Positions 24,392-33,900 of a stretch of DNA of 64,000 nucleotides are shown here, in pieces. This DNA is from Nocardioides humilatus (GTDB lineage: Bacteria > Actinomycetota > Actinomycetes > Propionibacteriales > Nocardioidaceae). The stretch's first letter is position 1. Each line of letters opens with the position of its first letter. The DNA lies in contig NZ_VUJV01000002.1 in NCBI RefSeq assembly GCF_008373755.1, positions 62,001 through 126,000 of the forward strand, in the 5' to 3' direction. The translations under genes were made by a program, and so were the position numbers. The notes below the pieces were generated by a model. It was not told the origin of the DNA and did not search any database. It saw nothing but the letters and a program-made list of their open reading frames with translations.

Positions 24392-26376
24392 CCATCACCA
24401 GACTCCTGGTCGCCAACCGCGGCGAGATCGCCCGACGCGTCTTCCGCACCTGCCGCGAGCTCGGCATCGAGACCGTCGCCGTGCACTCCGACGCTGACGC
24501 CCAGATGCCCTTCGTGGACGATGCCGACGCCGCCGTACGCCTGCCGGGCAACACGCCCGCCGAGACCTACCTGCGGGGTGACCTCGTTATCGCGGCCGCC
24601 CTGGCAGCCGGGGCGGACGCCATCCACCCGGGCTACGGCTTCCTCTCGGAGAACGCCGCGTTCGCGCAGCAGGTCGCCGACGCCGGTCTCGCCTGGGTGG
24701 GCCCGGCTCCGGACTCGATCGAGCGGATGGGCTCGAAGATCGAGTCCAAGAAGCTGATGGAGGCCGCCGGCGTCCCGGTGCTCGGTGAGTTCACCGCCGA
24801 GACGGCCACGGCCGATGACCTGCCGCTCCTCGTGAAGGCCTCCGCCGGTGGTGGTGGTCGCGGCATGCGGATCGTGCGCGAGCTCGACAAGCTCGCCGGC
24901 GAGATCGCCGCTGCCGAGTCGGAGGCGGCGTCGGCGTTCGGCGACGGCACGGTCTTCGTCGAGCCTTACGTCCAGTCGGGTCGCCACATCGAGGTCCAGG
25001 TGCTCGGCACGCCTGACGGCACGATCGTCTTCGGCGAGCGGGACTGCTCAGTCCAGCGGCGTCACCAGAAGGTCATCGAGGAGGCGCCCGCGCCGGCACT
25101 GCCCGACGCGACGCGCAAGTCCCTCCACGAGGCGGCCAAGGCCGCGGCCGAGGCGATCGACTACCGCGGGGCAGGCACGGTCGAGTTCCTCTACGACGTC
25201 GCCAAGGACCGCTTCTACTTCCTGGAGATGAACACCCGCCTCCAGGTCGAGCACCCGGTCACCGAGGCGGTCTACGGCGTCGACCTGGTCGCGCTGCAGA
25301 TCGCGGTGGCCGAGGGACGCTCGCTCGCCGACCTCGAGGTCAGCCCGCCGCAAGGACACGCGATCGAGGTGCGGCTCTACGCCGAGGACCCGGCCGCCGG
25401 CTACCAGCCGCAGTCGGGCACGATCACGCGCTTCGAGCTGCCCGGGGTGGTGAGCGAGTTCGTCACGACCGGTCACGGCATCCGGCTCGACTCTGGTGTG
25501 GGCACGGGCGACGAGATCGGCACCTTCTACGACGCGATGATCGCCAAGGTCATCGTCTGGGCGCCCTCGCGCGACCAGGCCCTGCGCCAGCTCGCCGGTG
25601 CGCTCGCCCGGGCCGAGATCCACGGGCTCCGGACCAACCGCGACCTGCTGGTCAACCTGCTGCGCGACCCGGTGGTCGTCGACGCCACGATGGACACCAC
25701 CTGGCTCGACGGTGCTGACCTGGCGGTCCTCGGCGCAGCGCCCGGCGGCGACCTCACCGTGCCGCTCTCGGGCTTCGCGGCGGCGATCGTGCTCGCCGAA
25801 CAGGCTCGTCGCTCGGCCAAGGTCCAGTCCCGGATCCCCGCCGGCTTCCGCAACGTGCTCGCCCAGCCGCAGCAGACGGTGTTCCTCCTCGGCGAAGAAG
25901 AGCTCCCTGTGCGTTGGTACGGCGGCCGCACCTTCGCGTCCGTCGACGTCGACGGTGTCACCGTCGTCGAGGTGGCGAGCGATCACGTCGTGCTCGAGAT
26001 CGGCGGCGTCCGTCGTACGTTCACCGTGCACGTGGCCGGCAGCCATGTCGACGTCGAGTCGCCGCTCGGCCACGTCGCGCTGCGGCGCAAGCCCCGCTTC
26101 GTCGACCCGTCCCAGCAGGTCGCTGCCGGGTCGCTGCTCGCGCCGATGCCGGGCAGCGTCGTGGCCGTCCACGCCCACGTCGGTGACGCCGTCACCGAGG
26201 GCCAGCCCATCCTCGTGATGGAGGCCATGAAGATGCAGCACACCATCGCCGCGCCGTACTCCGGCACGGTCACCGAGCTTGCGGCCACCACCGGCCAGCA
26301 GGTGGAGGCGGGCACCGTGCTCGCCGTTGTCACCCCCGACTCCGACGAGCCGACCGACACCGAAGGAACCGACTGA
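24388..26376 (+). CDS. Acyl-CoA carboxylase alpha subunit (biotin carboxylase + BCCP)
   Basis: 662 residues. The biotin carboxylase domain opens RLLVANRGEIARRVFRTCRELG. Its ATP-grasp glycine loop is KASAGGGGRGMRIV at about 151-164 and the active-site EMNTRLQVEHPVTE is at about 284-297. The C-terminal biotinyl domain carries the modified lysine in VMEAMKMQHT at about 610-620, preceded by LLAPMPGSVV. It ATP-dependently carboxylates biotin and passes CO2 to the beta subunit encoded just upstream. The GTG start overlaps the beta stop by 4 bp, and the stop shares a base with the next ATG (TGATG), indicating strict co-translation. Confidence 0.94.
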   Translation: MTITRLLVANRGEIARRVFRTCRELGIETVAVHSDADAQMPFVDDADAAVRLPGNTPAETYLRGDLVIAAALAAGADAIHPGYGFLSENAAFAQQVADAGLAWVGPAPDSIERMGSKIESKKLMEAAGVPVLGEFTAETATADDLPLLVKASAGGGGRGMRIVRELDKLAGEIAAAESEAASAFGDGTVFVEPYVQSGRHIEVQVLGTPDGTIVFGERDCSVQRRHQKVIEEAPAPALPDATRKSLHEAAKAAAEAIDYRGAGTVEFLYDVAKDRFYFLEMNTRLQVEHPVTEAVYGVDLVALQIAVAEGRSLADLEVSPPQGHAIEVRLYAEDPAAGYQPQSGTITRFELPGVVSEFVTTGHGIRLDSGVGTGDEIGTFYDAMIAKVIVWAPSRDQALRQLAGALARAEIHGLRTNRDLLVNLLRDPVVVDATMDTTWLDGADLAVLGAAPGGDLTVPLSGFAAAIVLAEQARRSAKVQSRIPAGFRNVLAQPQQTVFLLGEEELPVRWYGGRTFASVDVDGVTVVEVASDHVVLEIGGVRRTFTVHVAGSHVDVESPLGHVALRRKPRFVDPSQQVAAGSLLAPMPGSVVAVHAHVGDAVTEGQPILVMEAMKMQHTIAAPYSGTVTELAATTGQQVEAGTVLAVVTPDSDEPTDTEGTD

Positions 26377-27542
26377 TGACCATCAACTTCACCGAGCCGG
26401 AGGAGCGCGTCGCGCTGCGCGAGGCGGTCAGCAAGCTCGCGAGCAAGTACGGCCGTGAGTTCATGGAGAAGCAGGCCCGCGAGGGCGGCAAGATGACTGA
26501 GATGTGGCTCGAGATGGGCCAGAACGGCTTCCTCGGCGTCAACCTCCCCGAGGAGTACGGCGGCGGTGGCGGCGGCATGGCCGACCTCGCGGCGGTGCTC
26601 GAGGAGACCGCGGCTTCGGGTGCCCCGCTGCTGATGATGGTGGTCTCGCCCGCGATCTGCGGCTCGATCATCAGCCGCTGCGGCACTGAGGACCAGAAGG
26701 CCAAGTGGCTGCCGGGGATCGCCGACGGCACCCTGCTGATGGCCTTCGGCATCACCGAGGCCGATGCCGGATCCAACGCCCACAACATCACCACGACGGC
26801 CACCCGTGACGGCGACGAGTGGGTGCTCAAGGGCAACAAGACCTTCATCTCGGGCGTCGACGAGGCGCAGGCCGTGCTAATCGTGGCGCGCACCGAGGAC
26901 GCCAAGACCGGCAAGCTCAAGCCGGCGCTGTTCGTCGTACCGACCGATGCGCCGGGCTTCAACCGCCAGCCCATCGAGATGGCCTGGCGCGCGCCGGAGA
27001 AGCAGTTCACCCTCTTCATCGACGAGGTCCGCCTCCCGCTCGACGCGCTCGTCGGTGACGAGGACGGCGGGCTCTGGCAGCTCTTCGCCGGCCTCAACCC
27101 GGAGCGCATCATGGGTGCCGCGATGTCGTGCGGCGCGGCCCGTTACGCGATCGACAAGACGGTTGAATACGCCAAGACCCGCAGCGTCTGGAAGGACGTT
27201 CCGATCGGCGCCCACCAGGGCATCCAGCACCCGATCGCCAAGGTCAAGATCGAGCTCGAGCAGGCCCGCCTGCTTTGGCAGAAGGCCGCCGCCCTCTACG
27301 ACGCCGGTGACGACTTCACGGCCGGTGAATACGCCAACATGGCCAAGTACGCCGGCGGCGAGGTCTCCTGCAACGCCGCCGACGTCGCGGTCCACACTCA
27401 CGGTGGCAACGGCCTCACCGTCGAGTACGGACTGGCCAACATGCTCGTCGCCTCGCGGCTGGGCCGGATCGCTCCGGTCAGTCGCGAGATGATCCTGAAC
27501 TTCGTCGCCATGCACACGCTGGGTCTGCCGAAGAGCTACTGA
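26376..27542 (+). CDS. Acyl-CoA dehydrogenase (last gene of the carboxylase operon)
   Basis: 388-residue FAD-dependent acyl-CoA dehydrogenase, clearly different from the one at 21148. Visible blocks are MWLEMGQNGFLGVNLPEEYGGGGGGMADLAA, AFGITEADAGSNAHNITT, WVLKGNKTFISGVDEAQA and the C-terminal THGGNGLTVEYGLANMLVASRLGRIAPVSREMI. The usual Arg-Asp near the C-terminus is replaced by this VASRLGRIAPV sequence, as in several actinobacterial degradative dehydrogenases. Its ATG shares a base with the alpha-subunit stop. Two distinct dehydrogenases in one operon suggest two successive oxidation steps. A long palindrome follows 8 bp after the stop. Confidence 0.9.
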   Translation: MTINFTEPEERVALREAVSKLASKYGREFMEKQAREGGKMTEMWLEMGQNGFLGVNLPEEYGGGGGGMADLAAVLEETAASGAPLLMMVVSPAICGSIISRCGTEDQKAKWLPGIADGTLLMAFGITEADAGSNAHNITTTATRDGDEWVLKGNKTFISGVDEAQAVLIVARTEDAKTGKLKPALFVVPTDAPGFNRQPIEMAWRAPEKQFTLFIDEVRLPLDALVGDEDGGLWQLFAGLNPERIMGAAMSCGAARYAIDKTVEYAKTRSVWKDVPIGAHQGIQHPIAKVKIELEQARLLWQKAAALYDAGDDFTAGEYANMAKYAGGEVSCNAADVAVHTHGGNGLTVEYGLANMLVASRLGRIAPVSREMILNFVAMHTLGLPKSY

Positions 27543-27550
27543 GCAGGGGC

Positions 27551-27584
27551 TGCAGGAATCCCCGGTGCACCGGGGATTCCTGCA
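27551..27584. terminator. 34-bp perfect palindrome between convergent operons
   Basis: A perfect palindrome (17-bp arms, no spacer, centre between 27567 and 27568; arms begin TGCAGGAATCCCC). It lies 8 bp after the stop of the plus-strand dehydrogenase and 6 bp after the stop of the minus-strand RTX gene ending at 27591. No T-run follows on either strand. A bidirectional, U-independent terminator is the simplest reading. Confidence 0.6.
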
Positions 27585-27590
27585 AGCCGC

Positions 27591-30500
27591 CTACGGGATG
27601 TTGAGCCGGATGTCCCCAGGATCGGTGGTGGCGGTGTCGGTGCCGGTGCCACCGTTGGCGGTGTCGTTGCCGCCGACCCCGTCGATGGTGTCGATGGAGT
27701 CGTTGCCGTTGCCGCCGTTGGCGGTGTCCGCCCCGGGACCGGCGACGATGATGTCGTTGCCACCGTTGCCGGAGATGGTGTCGTCGCCCGCATTGCCGTG
27801 AAGACGGTCGGCGGTCGTGTGGCCGACGAGGGTGTCGGCCCCGGAGCCGCCGACGGCGTACTCGAGGTTGAGCAGCTTGTCGTTCTCTCCGGCCGCGCCC
27901 GAGGTGGGTACGCCGTTGAGGCGGATCGCCACCGAAGCCGTCCGCGACGCATAGCTGATCCGGTCGAAGCCGGTGCCGCCCTTGATGAGGTCGGTCCCGG
28001 TGGCCGTGCTGCCCTCGTTGACGATGTCGTCCCCGTTGCCGGCCAGGATCGTGTCGTTGCCGCCATCGCCCCTCAAGGTGTCGGCACCGTCGGCACCAGC
28101 GAGGTAGTCGTTGCCGTCGGCGCCGCTGATGGTGTCGGCACCACCGTTGCCCATCAGGCGGTTGGCCGACGTGTCGCCGGTGATGGTGTCGTTGCCGCTC
28201 CCGGTGGTGACGTTCTCGAACTCGAAGACAGAGTCGAACTCGCCGGTGGCGGCGCCGTCGTTGGTGCCTCCGTTCTCGAGGCTGACGAGGGTGTCGCTGC
28301 TGCGGGCGCCGTAGGACATCTGGTCGGTCCCGGGGCCGCCCCAGTACTCGTCGAACTGGTCGTTGATGTCGACCGCTGCGACCGACCTGACCAGGTCGTT
28401 GCCCTCGGCGGCGTAGACGGTGTCGGAGCCGAGGCCGTCGTTGATCGTGTCGTTGCCGCCGAAGCCACAGATGAGGTCGTCGCCCCCGAAGCCGGAGATC
28501 TCGTCGACACCCGGACCGCCGACGATGACGTCGGCGCCGGAGGTGCCGACGACGGTGCCGTTGCCCGCCACCGTTGCGGTGACGCCGTGGCACGTCGGAG
28601 GGTCGTAGAGCCGGATGTCGTCGATCGCCGCGAGTGCGGAGGTCGCTCCCGCGGCGCTCCGGAAATTCACCAGGACGGTCTTGGTCCCGGGACCGCCCGG
28701 CACAGTGACAGTGGCTGTGGGGGAGTAGGGCACCCAGGGCTCGGTGTCGAAGCCCCCGTCGGTCGTGATCCGCATCTCGGTGATCGGCACGTTGGCCGAT
28801 GCCGACAGGGTCAGGTCGACGCTGGTGTCGTAGGTCAGCGGTTGGCCATCGTCGATCTCGACCGTGCCCGTCGGCGGGGCGTCGTCGACGTAGAGGGTGT
28901 AGGTGCCGGCGGTGCCCGACTCGTTGAGGACCACCAGGCCGTTGATCGCATCTTCGAACGGTGAGTAGGTGAAGTACGACGCTTCGCCCGCGGCGACGTC
29001 GGGCGACTGCGCGATTGCGCCCGACCGGGGTTGGGCGACGTCCGTGTCGGGATCGTCGGGGCTGTAGAGGTGGGCGGCCACCGAGACGTCGAGTCCTGCG
29101 GAGGGCTGGATGCCGACGTACTCCGTCGATCCGCCGGTCACCAGGAGGCTGTCCACCTGGATGATGTCGCCGGCTGCGAAGGACGAGGACAGCACGCCCG
29201 CGTGATCGATCAGGTCCTCGCCCGACCACTCCTCGATCGAGTAGCCGCCGGCGCCCCCGGTGCCGAAGGCCCGGGGGAAGAGGGTGCCCGTCAGCTGGGT
29301 GCCGTCGACCACGACGTAGTCGATCTTCCCGGCGGGCTCGGAGCTGGTGGTGAGCGCCGAGGTGAGCGCTTCGTCGCCGTACAGGCGGAGGTCGTAGTTG
29401 GCGGCCGGTTGCGCACGCACTGCTACCCCGCTCCACGTGGGGAAGTCCGGGCTCGTCGTGAACGAGTAGTTGTGCGGGCTGGGGAACTGCGGGAGCGAGG
29501 GGCGCGTCAGCGGGACACCTGTCTCCAGCGGGTCGCGATGCTTGTAGTCGATGGTGTTCTGGAAGACCGACGCCCGCGGGTAGTAGTTGAGGTCGAGGCC
29601 GTCGGCGAGGTCGGTGTTGAAGTACTCGTTGAAGGTGTCGGAGACCAGGCCGTTGTAGAGCGGCAGGTAGAGGTCGTAGCCCCCGGTGCGGTCCCAGTAC
29701 TGCTCGTTGACCATGTCGGTCAGATCGATCAGCGCACCCGCGACGCGGCCCTCGACGTCGTCGCCGGTGGCGCCGGTATTGGTCGTCCAGTCCTGGTTCT
29801 CCAGGTCGACGGTGCTGTTGTCGGGCAGCACGTAGACCGGGTCGCCGCCGAGCGCACGGACGGTCGCCCAGTCGGCCCAGCCCTCGACCCAGGCGCAGGT
29901 GGCCGACGTGTCGGCGAACATCGGGTGCGGGCTGCAGTTGGTGACGGCCGGGTAGGCGTCGTCGTAGAGGGCGTCCATCAGGGCGTTGGCGCCGAGGTGG
30001 ATGACGGTGTGCTCGTTGTCGGGCGCGGCGGCGGCAAGGTGGATGTCGTTGCTGGCGGGGCTGTAGAAGTTGCCGTCGACCGAGGTCGGGGTCCAGTTGA
30101 CGATCATCTGGCGGGTGTCGCCGAGGTTGTCCATGTAGGTGTGGTTCTGCCACAGCCAGAGCTTGTTGATCTCGTCGTAGGCGTGGACCATGCGGTCGAG
30201 GTCGGAGTTCGGCGGTGTCTGGGAGCCGAAGCTGTGGAAACCCGGATCCGCGTAGGGGAAGGTCGGGCCCTGGAAGGTGTAGTCGTGGTTGCCGGCGGCC
30301 GTGTCGCGGATCCGCCAGGCCAGGTTGTTCGAGACGAACTTGGGATAGACCTCCTGCCCGCCGCCCTCTCCGTCGGTGCTCTCGAAGCACAGGGAGAAGT
30401 GGCCTTCGGCATCGGTCACGCCGGTGGCCAGCAGATCGTCGGTGCTGGAGGTGTCGTCGTCCCAGAGCTGGACGGTGAAATTCTGCGAGGGAAAGATGTC

Positions 30501-30824
30501 GGAGTCGAAGCCGAAGTACCACCATCCCTCCGCGCAGGAGGCGCCCGGCGTGCCCGGGTCGAGCCCTGGCTTCCCCGCCACCGGCGCGGCCCGGTACGGC
30601 GTCGCCGACCTGTCGCGCCGGGTGACCCGCTGCTGGGCCGGGATCCGCTTGGTCGCGGAGGCGTGAGCAGCGGCGGAGTCCGACACGCGCGGAGCAGGGC
30701 CCGTCGGGTCGGGCTGGCCGGCCGCGGCCTGCACGAAAGCAGGTGCGACCACCAGGGCGGAGATCACGAGGAGGATGGCTGTCGCTCGTCGGGCGGAGCG
30801 GCGCCGAGTGCGGGGAGTGAGCAT
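27591..30824 (-). CDS. Array copy 1: secreted RTX protein with degenerate protease domain
   Basis: 1077 residues from ATG 30824 (RBS aggagacgcc). Sec signal peptide (about 1-35, ...VVAPAFVQAAAG). Unlike its seven relatives it lacks the about 150-residue N-terminal Ig-like domain and goes almost directly to the CNA-B/transthyretin-like domain (about 95-165, ASCAEGWWYF...LCFESTDGEGGGQEVY). The protease-like domain follows (about 200-490). The zinc motif is broken: HLGAN at 286-290 replaces HExxH, while VEGWADW at 313-319 is kept. Conserved scaffold blocks GRVAGALIDL and FQNTIDYKHRDPL remain, so this looks like a folded pseudoprotease. An Ig-like domain and about 320 residues of RTX repeats (27594 to about 28560) end in GDIRLNIP. 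Calcium binding and export are inferred. Confidence 0.9.
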   Translation of the reverse strand: MLTPRTRRRSARRATAILLVISALVVAPAFVQAAAGQPDPTGPAPRVSDSAAAHASATKRIPAQQRVTRRDRSATPYRAAPVAGKPGLDPGTPGASCAEGWWYFGFDSDIFPSQNFTVQLWDDDTSSTDDLLATGVTDAEGHFSLCFESTDGEGGGQEVYPKFVSNNLAWRIRDTAAGNHDYTFQGPTFPYADPGFHSFGSQTPPNSDLDRMVHAYDEINKLWLWQNHTYMDNLGDTRQMIVNWTPTSVDGNFYSPASNDIHLAAAAPDNEHTVIHLGANALMDALYDDAYPAVTNCSPHPMFADTSATCAWVEGWADWATVRALGGDPVYVLPDNSTVDLENQDWTTNTGATGDDVEGRVAGALIDLTDMVNEQYWDRTGGYDLYLPLYNGLVSDTFNEYFNTDLADGLDLNYYPRASVFQNTIDYKHRDPLETGVPLTRPSLPQFPSPHNYSFTTSPDFPTWSGVAVRAQPAANYDLRLYGDEALTSALTTSSEPAGKIDYVVVDGTQLTGTLFPRAFGTGGAGGYSIEEWSGEDLIDHAGVLSSSFAAGDIIQVDSLLVTGGSTEYVGIQPSAGLDVSVAAHLYSPDDPDTDVAQPRSGAIAQSPDVAAGEASYFTYSPFEDAINGLVVLNESGTAGTYTLYVDDAPPTGTVEIDDGQPLTYDTSVDLTLSASANVPITEMRITTDGGFDTEPWVPYSPTATVTVPGGPGTKTVLVNFRSAAGATSALAAIDDIRLYDPPTCHGVTATVAGNGTVVGTSGADVIVGGPGVDEISGFGGDDLICGFGGNDTINDGLGSDTVYAAEGNDLVRSVAAVDINDQFDEYWGGPGTDQMSYGARSSDTLVSLENGGTNDGAATGEFDSVFEFENVTTGSGNDTITGDTSANRLMGNGGADTISGADGNDYLAGADGADTLRGDGGNDTILAGNGDDIVNEGSTATGTDLIKGGTGFDRISYASRTASVAIRLNGVPTSGAAGENDKLLNLEYAVGGSGADTLVGHTTADRLHGNAGDDTISGNGGNDIIVAGPGADTANGGNGNDSIDTIDGVGGNDTANGGTGTDTATTDPGDIRLNIP

Positions 30825-30892
30825 GGCGTCTCCTGGCCCCCGGGGGGCCGGTGGGGGGAGCTTCGGCTGCGGGCAACCGTGAGGTGCGCCCC

Positions 30893-30916
30893 GAGGCACG
30901 CCTCCGCGGCAGCGTA
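30893..30916 (-). promoter_or_regulatory. Promoter/leader of array copy 1
   Basis: On the minus strand a -10-like TACGCT (30911-30916) lies 87 nt upstream of the ATG. It is followed by a 4-bp hairpin GAGG-CGTG-CCTC (30893-30904) and CTCGGGG, the pattern shared by copies 2, 4, 5, 6 and 7. The upstream TCATCC box of the other copies is not found at the usual distance here. Confidence 0.4.
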
Positions 30917-30971
30917 AAACGACGACGACGCGCTCCGCAGGCGAATCGTGAAGTCCTGGATGCGCTGCCGG

Positions 30972-33900
30972 CTAGGGGATGCTGATGCGGATGTCTCCGA
31001 TGTCGGTGCTGGCGAAGTCGGTGCCGCCGCCCCCGTTGGCGGTGTCGTTGCCGCCGACGCCGTCCAGCGTGGTGAGGTTGTCGTTGCCGTTTCCGCCGTT
31101 GAGCACGTCGGCCCCGGGGCCCCCGTGCATCGTGTCGTCGTTGCCGTTGCCGGTCAGGGTGTCGTTACCGGCTCCGCCGGCGAGGGTGTCGGCCGTGACG
31201 TGGCCGACGATGGTGTCGTCGCCGGTGCCGCCGGAGGCCTTCTCGCAGTTGAGGAGCTTGTCGTTCTCCCCGGCAGCGCCTGAGGTGGCGACGCCGGTCA
31301 GGCGGATGGCGACGGCCGCCGTGCGGGCGCCGTAGTCGATCAGGTCGGCGCCGGTGCCGCCCTTGATGAGGTCGCTTCCGTTGGCGGTGGCGCCTTCGTC
31401 GATCGTGTCGTCGCCGTCGCCGGCCAGGATGGTGTCGTTGCCGTCACCACCGCGGAGGGTGTCGACGCCGCCGTTGCCGGTGACATAGTCGTTGCCTCCG
31501 CCGCCGGTGACAGTGTCATTGCCACCGTTGCCGATCAGGCGGTTGGCTGCCGACGTGCCGAGCAGGGTGTCGTTGCCGCCACCGGTGGTGACGTTCTCGA
31601 CGTTGGTCTGCACGGTGTCGCCCTCACCGCTGACGCCGTCGTCGTTGTTGCCGTCGAGCGTCACGGTGACGTTGCCACTGCGGGCACCGTAGGAGACCTG
31701 GTCGGTACCGGAACCGCCGTCGAAGACGTCGCCGACGTCGGTCCCGGCGGGCTGGGTGAAGACGTCGTTGCCGGACTCGCCGTAGACCGTGTCGGCGCCG
31801 AGCCCGTCGTTGATGGTGTCGTTGCCGCCGAGACCGCAGATGAGGTCGTTGCCGCCGAAGCCGGCGATGGAGTTGGGGCCAGGACCGCCGACGATCACAT
31901 CGGCCCCCGACGTTCCGTTGACGGCGCCGAATCCGGCGACCGTAGCGGTCTGTCCATCGCAGGTCGGTGTCGCCACCATCGTGATGGTGTCGGTCGCTGT
32001 CGCCGAGATCGCGCCGGACATGGCGCGATAGCGCACCGACACGGTCTTGGTGCCGAGGCCGGCGGGGAGCGTCGCCGTACCAGTGCCGAAGTAGGGCACC
32101 CACGGTTCGAAGTCGAAGACCCCGTCGGTCGAGATCTGCATCGAGTTGACCAAGGTGTTGGCGGGGGTCGCGGACAGGGTCAGGTCGACCGTGGTGTCGT
32201 AGGTCTGCGCGTTGCCGCCGTCGGCCTGCACCGCCGGTGCGCTGGGACCGGTGATGTCGCGGTAGATCACGTAGTTGCCCGCTGTGCCTGACTCGTTGAG
32301 CACGACCACGTTGGTCCAGTCGCCGTCGATCGGAGCCGAGTAGGTGAGGTACTCCAGCTCACCTGGCCCGTTGCTCTGACCACTGGCAACGGCCGAGTAG
32401 CGGCTCTGGGTCGTGGTCGCGCTGGTGCCGTCGGACACGTGAGCGAAGATGCTCACGTCGAGGCCGGCGACCGGCTGAACCCCGATGTACTGCGTCTGCC
32501 CGGCCACGACCTGGACGTCCCACGGCTTGATGATGTCGGTCGCCGTGAAGCTGCCGGGGGTGGCGCCCATGTTGCCGACGGAGTTGCCGAGGTACTCCTC
32601 GATCGAGTAGGTGCCGCTTCCCCAGAAGAGGTCGGCCCGGGGGAAGAACGTCCCAGTGCGGTGGTTGCCGTCGACCAGGATGTAGTCGGTCGCTCCCGCC
32701 GTTCCCTCGCTCAGGCCGATCTGGTTCGTCATCGCCTCGTCGGCGAACAACCGTAGGTCGAAGTCCGAGCCGCTGGCCGACTGCCGTAGCGCGACGGCGT
32801 TCCAGTAGCCGTTGGTCAACGCAGCGGAGTAGAGGTGCGGGGTGGGATTGGCGTCGAGGGAGGGCCGGACCAGCTCCTCGGTGTTCACCAGCGGGTCGCG
32901 GTGGGTGTAGTCGATCGTGTTCTGGAAGAGCGCCGCGCGCGCGAAGTAGCCGGTGTCGCCCTCGCCGGCGCGATCGACGCTGAAGTACTCGTTGAAGGTG
33001 TTCGAGACCTCCGTCTGGGCCATGGTCGTGTAGATCTCTTCGGTCGCTGCCGTGGAACCGGCGCCTTCGGTGTAGCGGTCCCAGTACGTGTCGTTGGCGC
33101 TGTCGGAGAGGTCGATCAGGGCGCCCGCCACGCGGCCCTCCACGGTGTCGCCGTAGGCGCCGGTGTAGTCAGCCCAGCTGGGCGTCTCGAGGTTCAGGAA
33201 GGAACCGTCGGGCCAGCGGAAGAAGGGGTCGTCGAGCACCCGCGCCGGCAACCACTCGGCCCAGCCCTCAGTCCACGCGCAGGTGGCCGAGGAGGTGCCG
33301 AAGACGGAGTGCGGGTTGCAGCCGGTGACCGGCGGCCAGTTGTCGTCGTACAACGCGTCCATCAAGGCGTGGCCGGCCTCGTGGATCGTGACGTGGTCGG
33401 CATCCGGGTCAGCGGCAGCGAGGTGGATGTCGTTGTCGACAGTGCTGTAGTAGGTGCCGTCGACCGACGTCGGCGTCCAGTTGAGCAGCATCTGTCGGCT
33501 GTCGCCTGCGTTGTCCAGGTAGCCGTTGTAGTCGGCGTGCCAGAGGAAGAGCCGGTCGATCGCGTCGAAGGCGTGCAGCAAGCGGTGGTAGAGGGCGGGC
33601 GGGGCGACGTCGCCGTACGCCAGGGTGCCCGGGTCCGCGAGGGGCGTGATGCCCGTGAAGAACCGCCAGGTCGAGTCGCTCGCCGGTGTGTTCCGGAACC
33701 GCCATGCGCCGTTCTCCGCGACGAAGTTGACGAAGAGCTCCTGACCGCCGCCCTCCTCGTCGGTGCTCTCGAAGCAGATGTTGAAGGCGCCGTCGGGGTT
33801 GGTGAGCCCTGTTGCCAGCAGGTCGTCGGTGCCCATGGGATCGTCGTCGTAGACCTCGACGGAGAAGTTCACCGTCGGCTGCCATACAGCGGCCTCGTCC

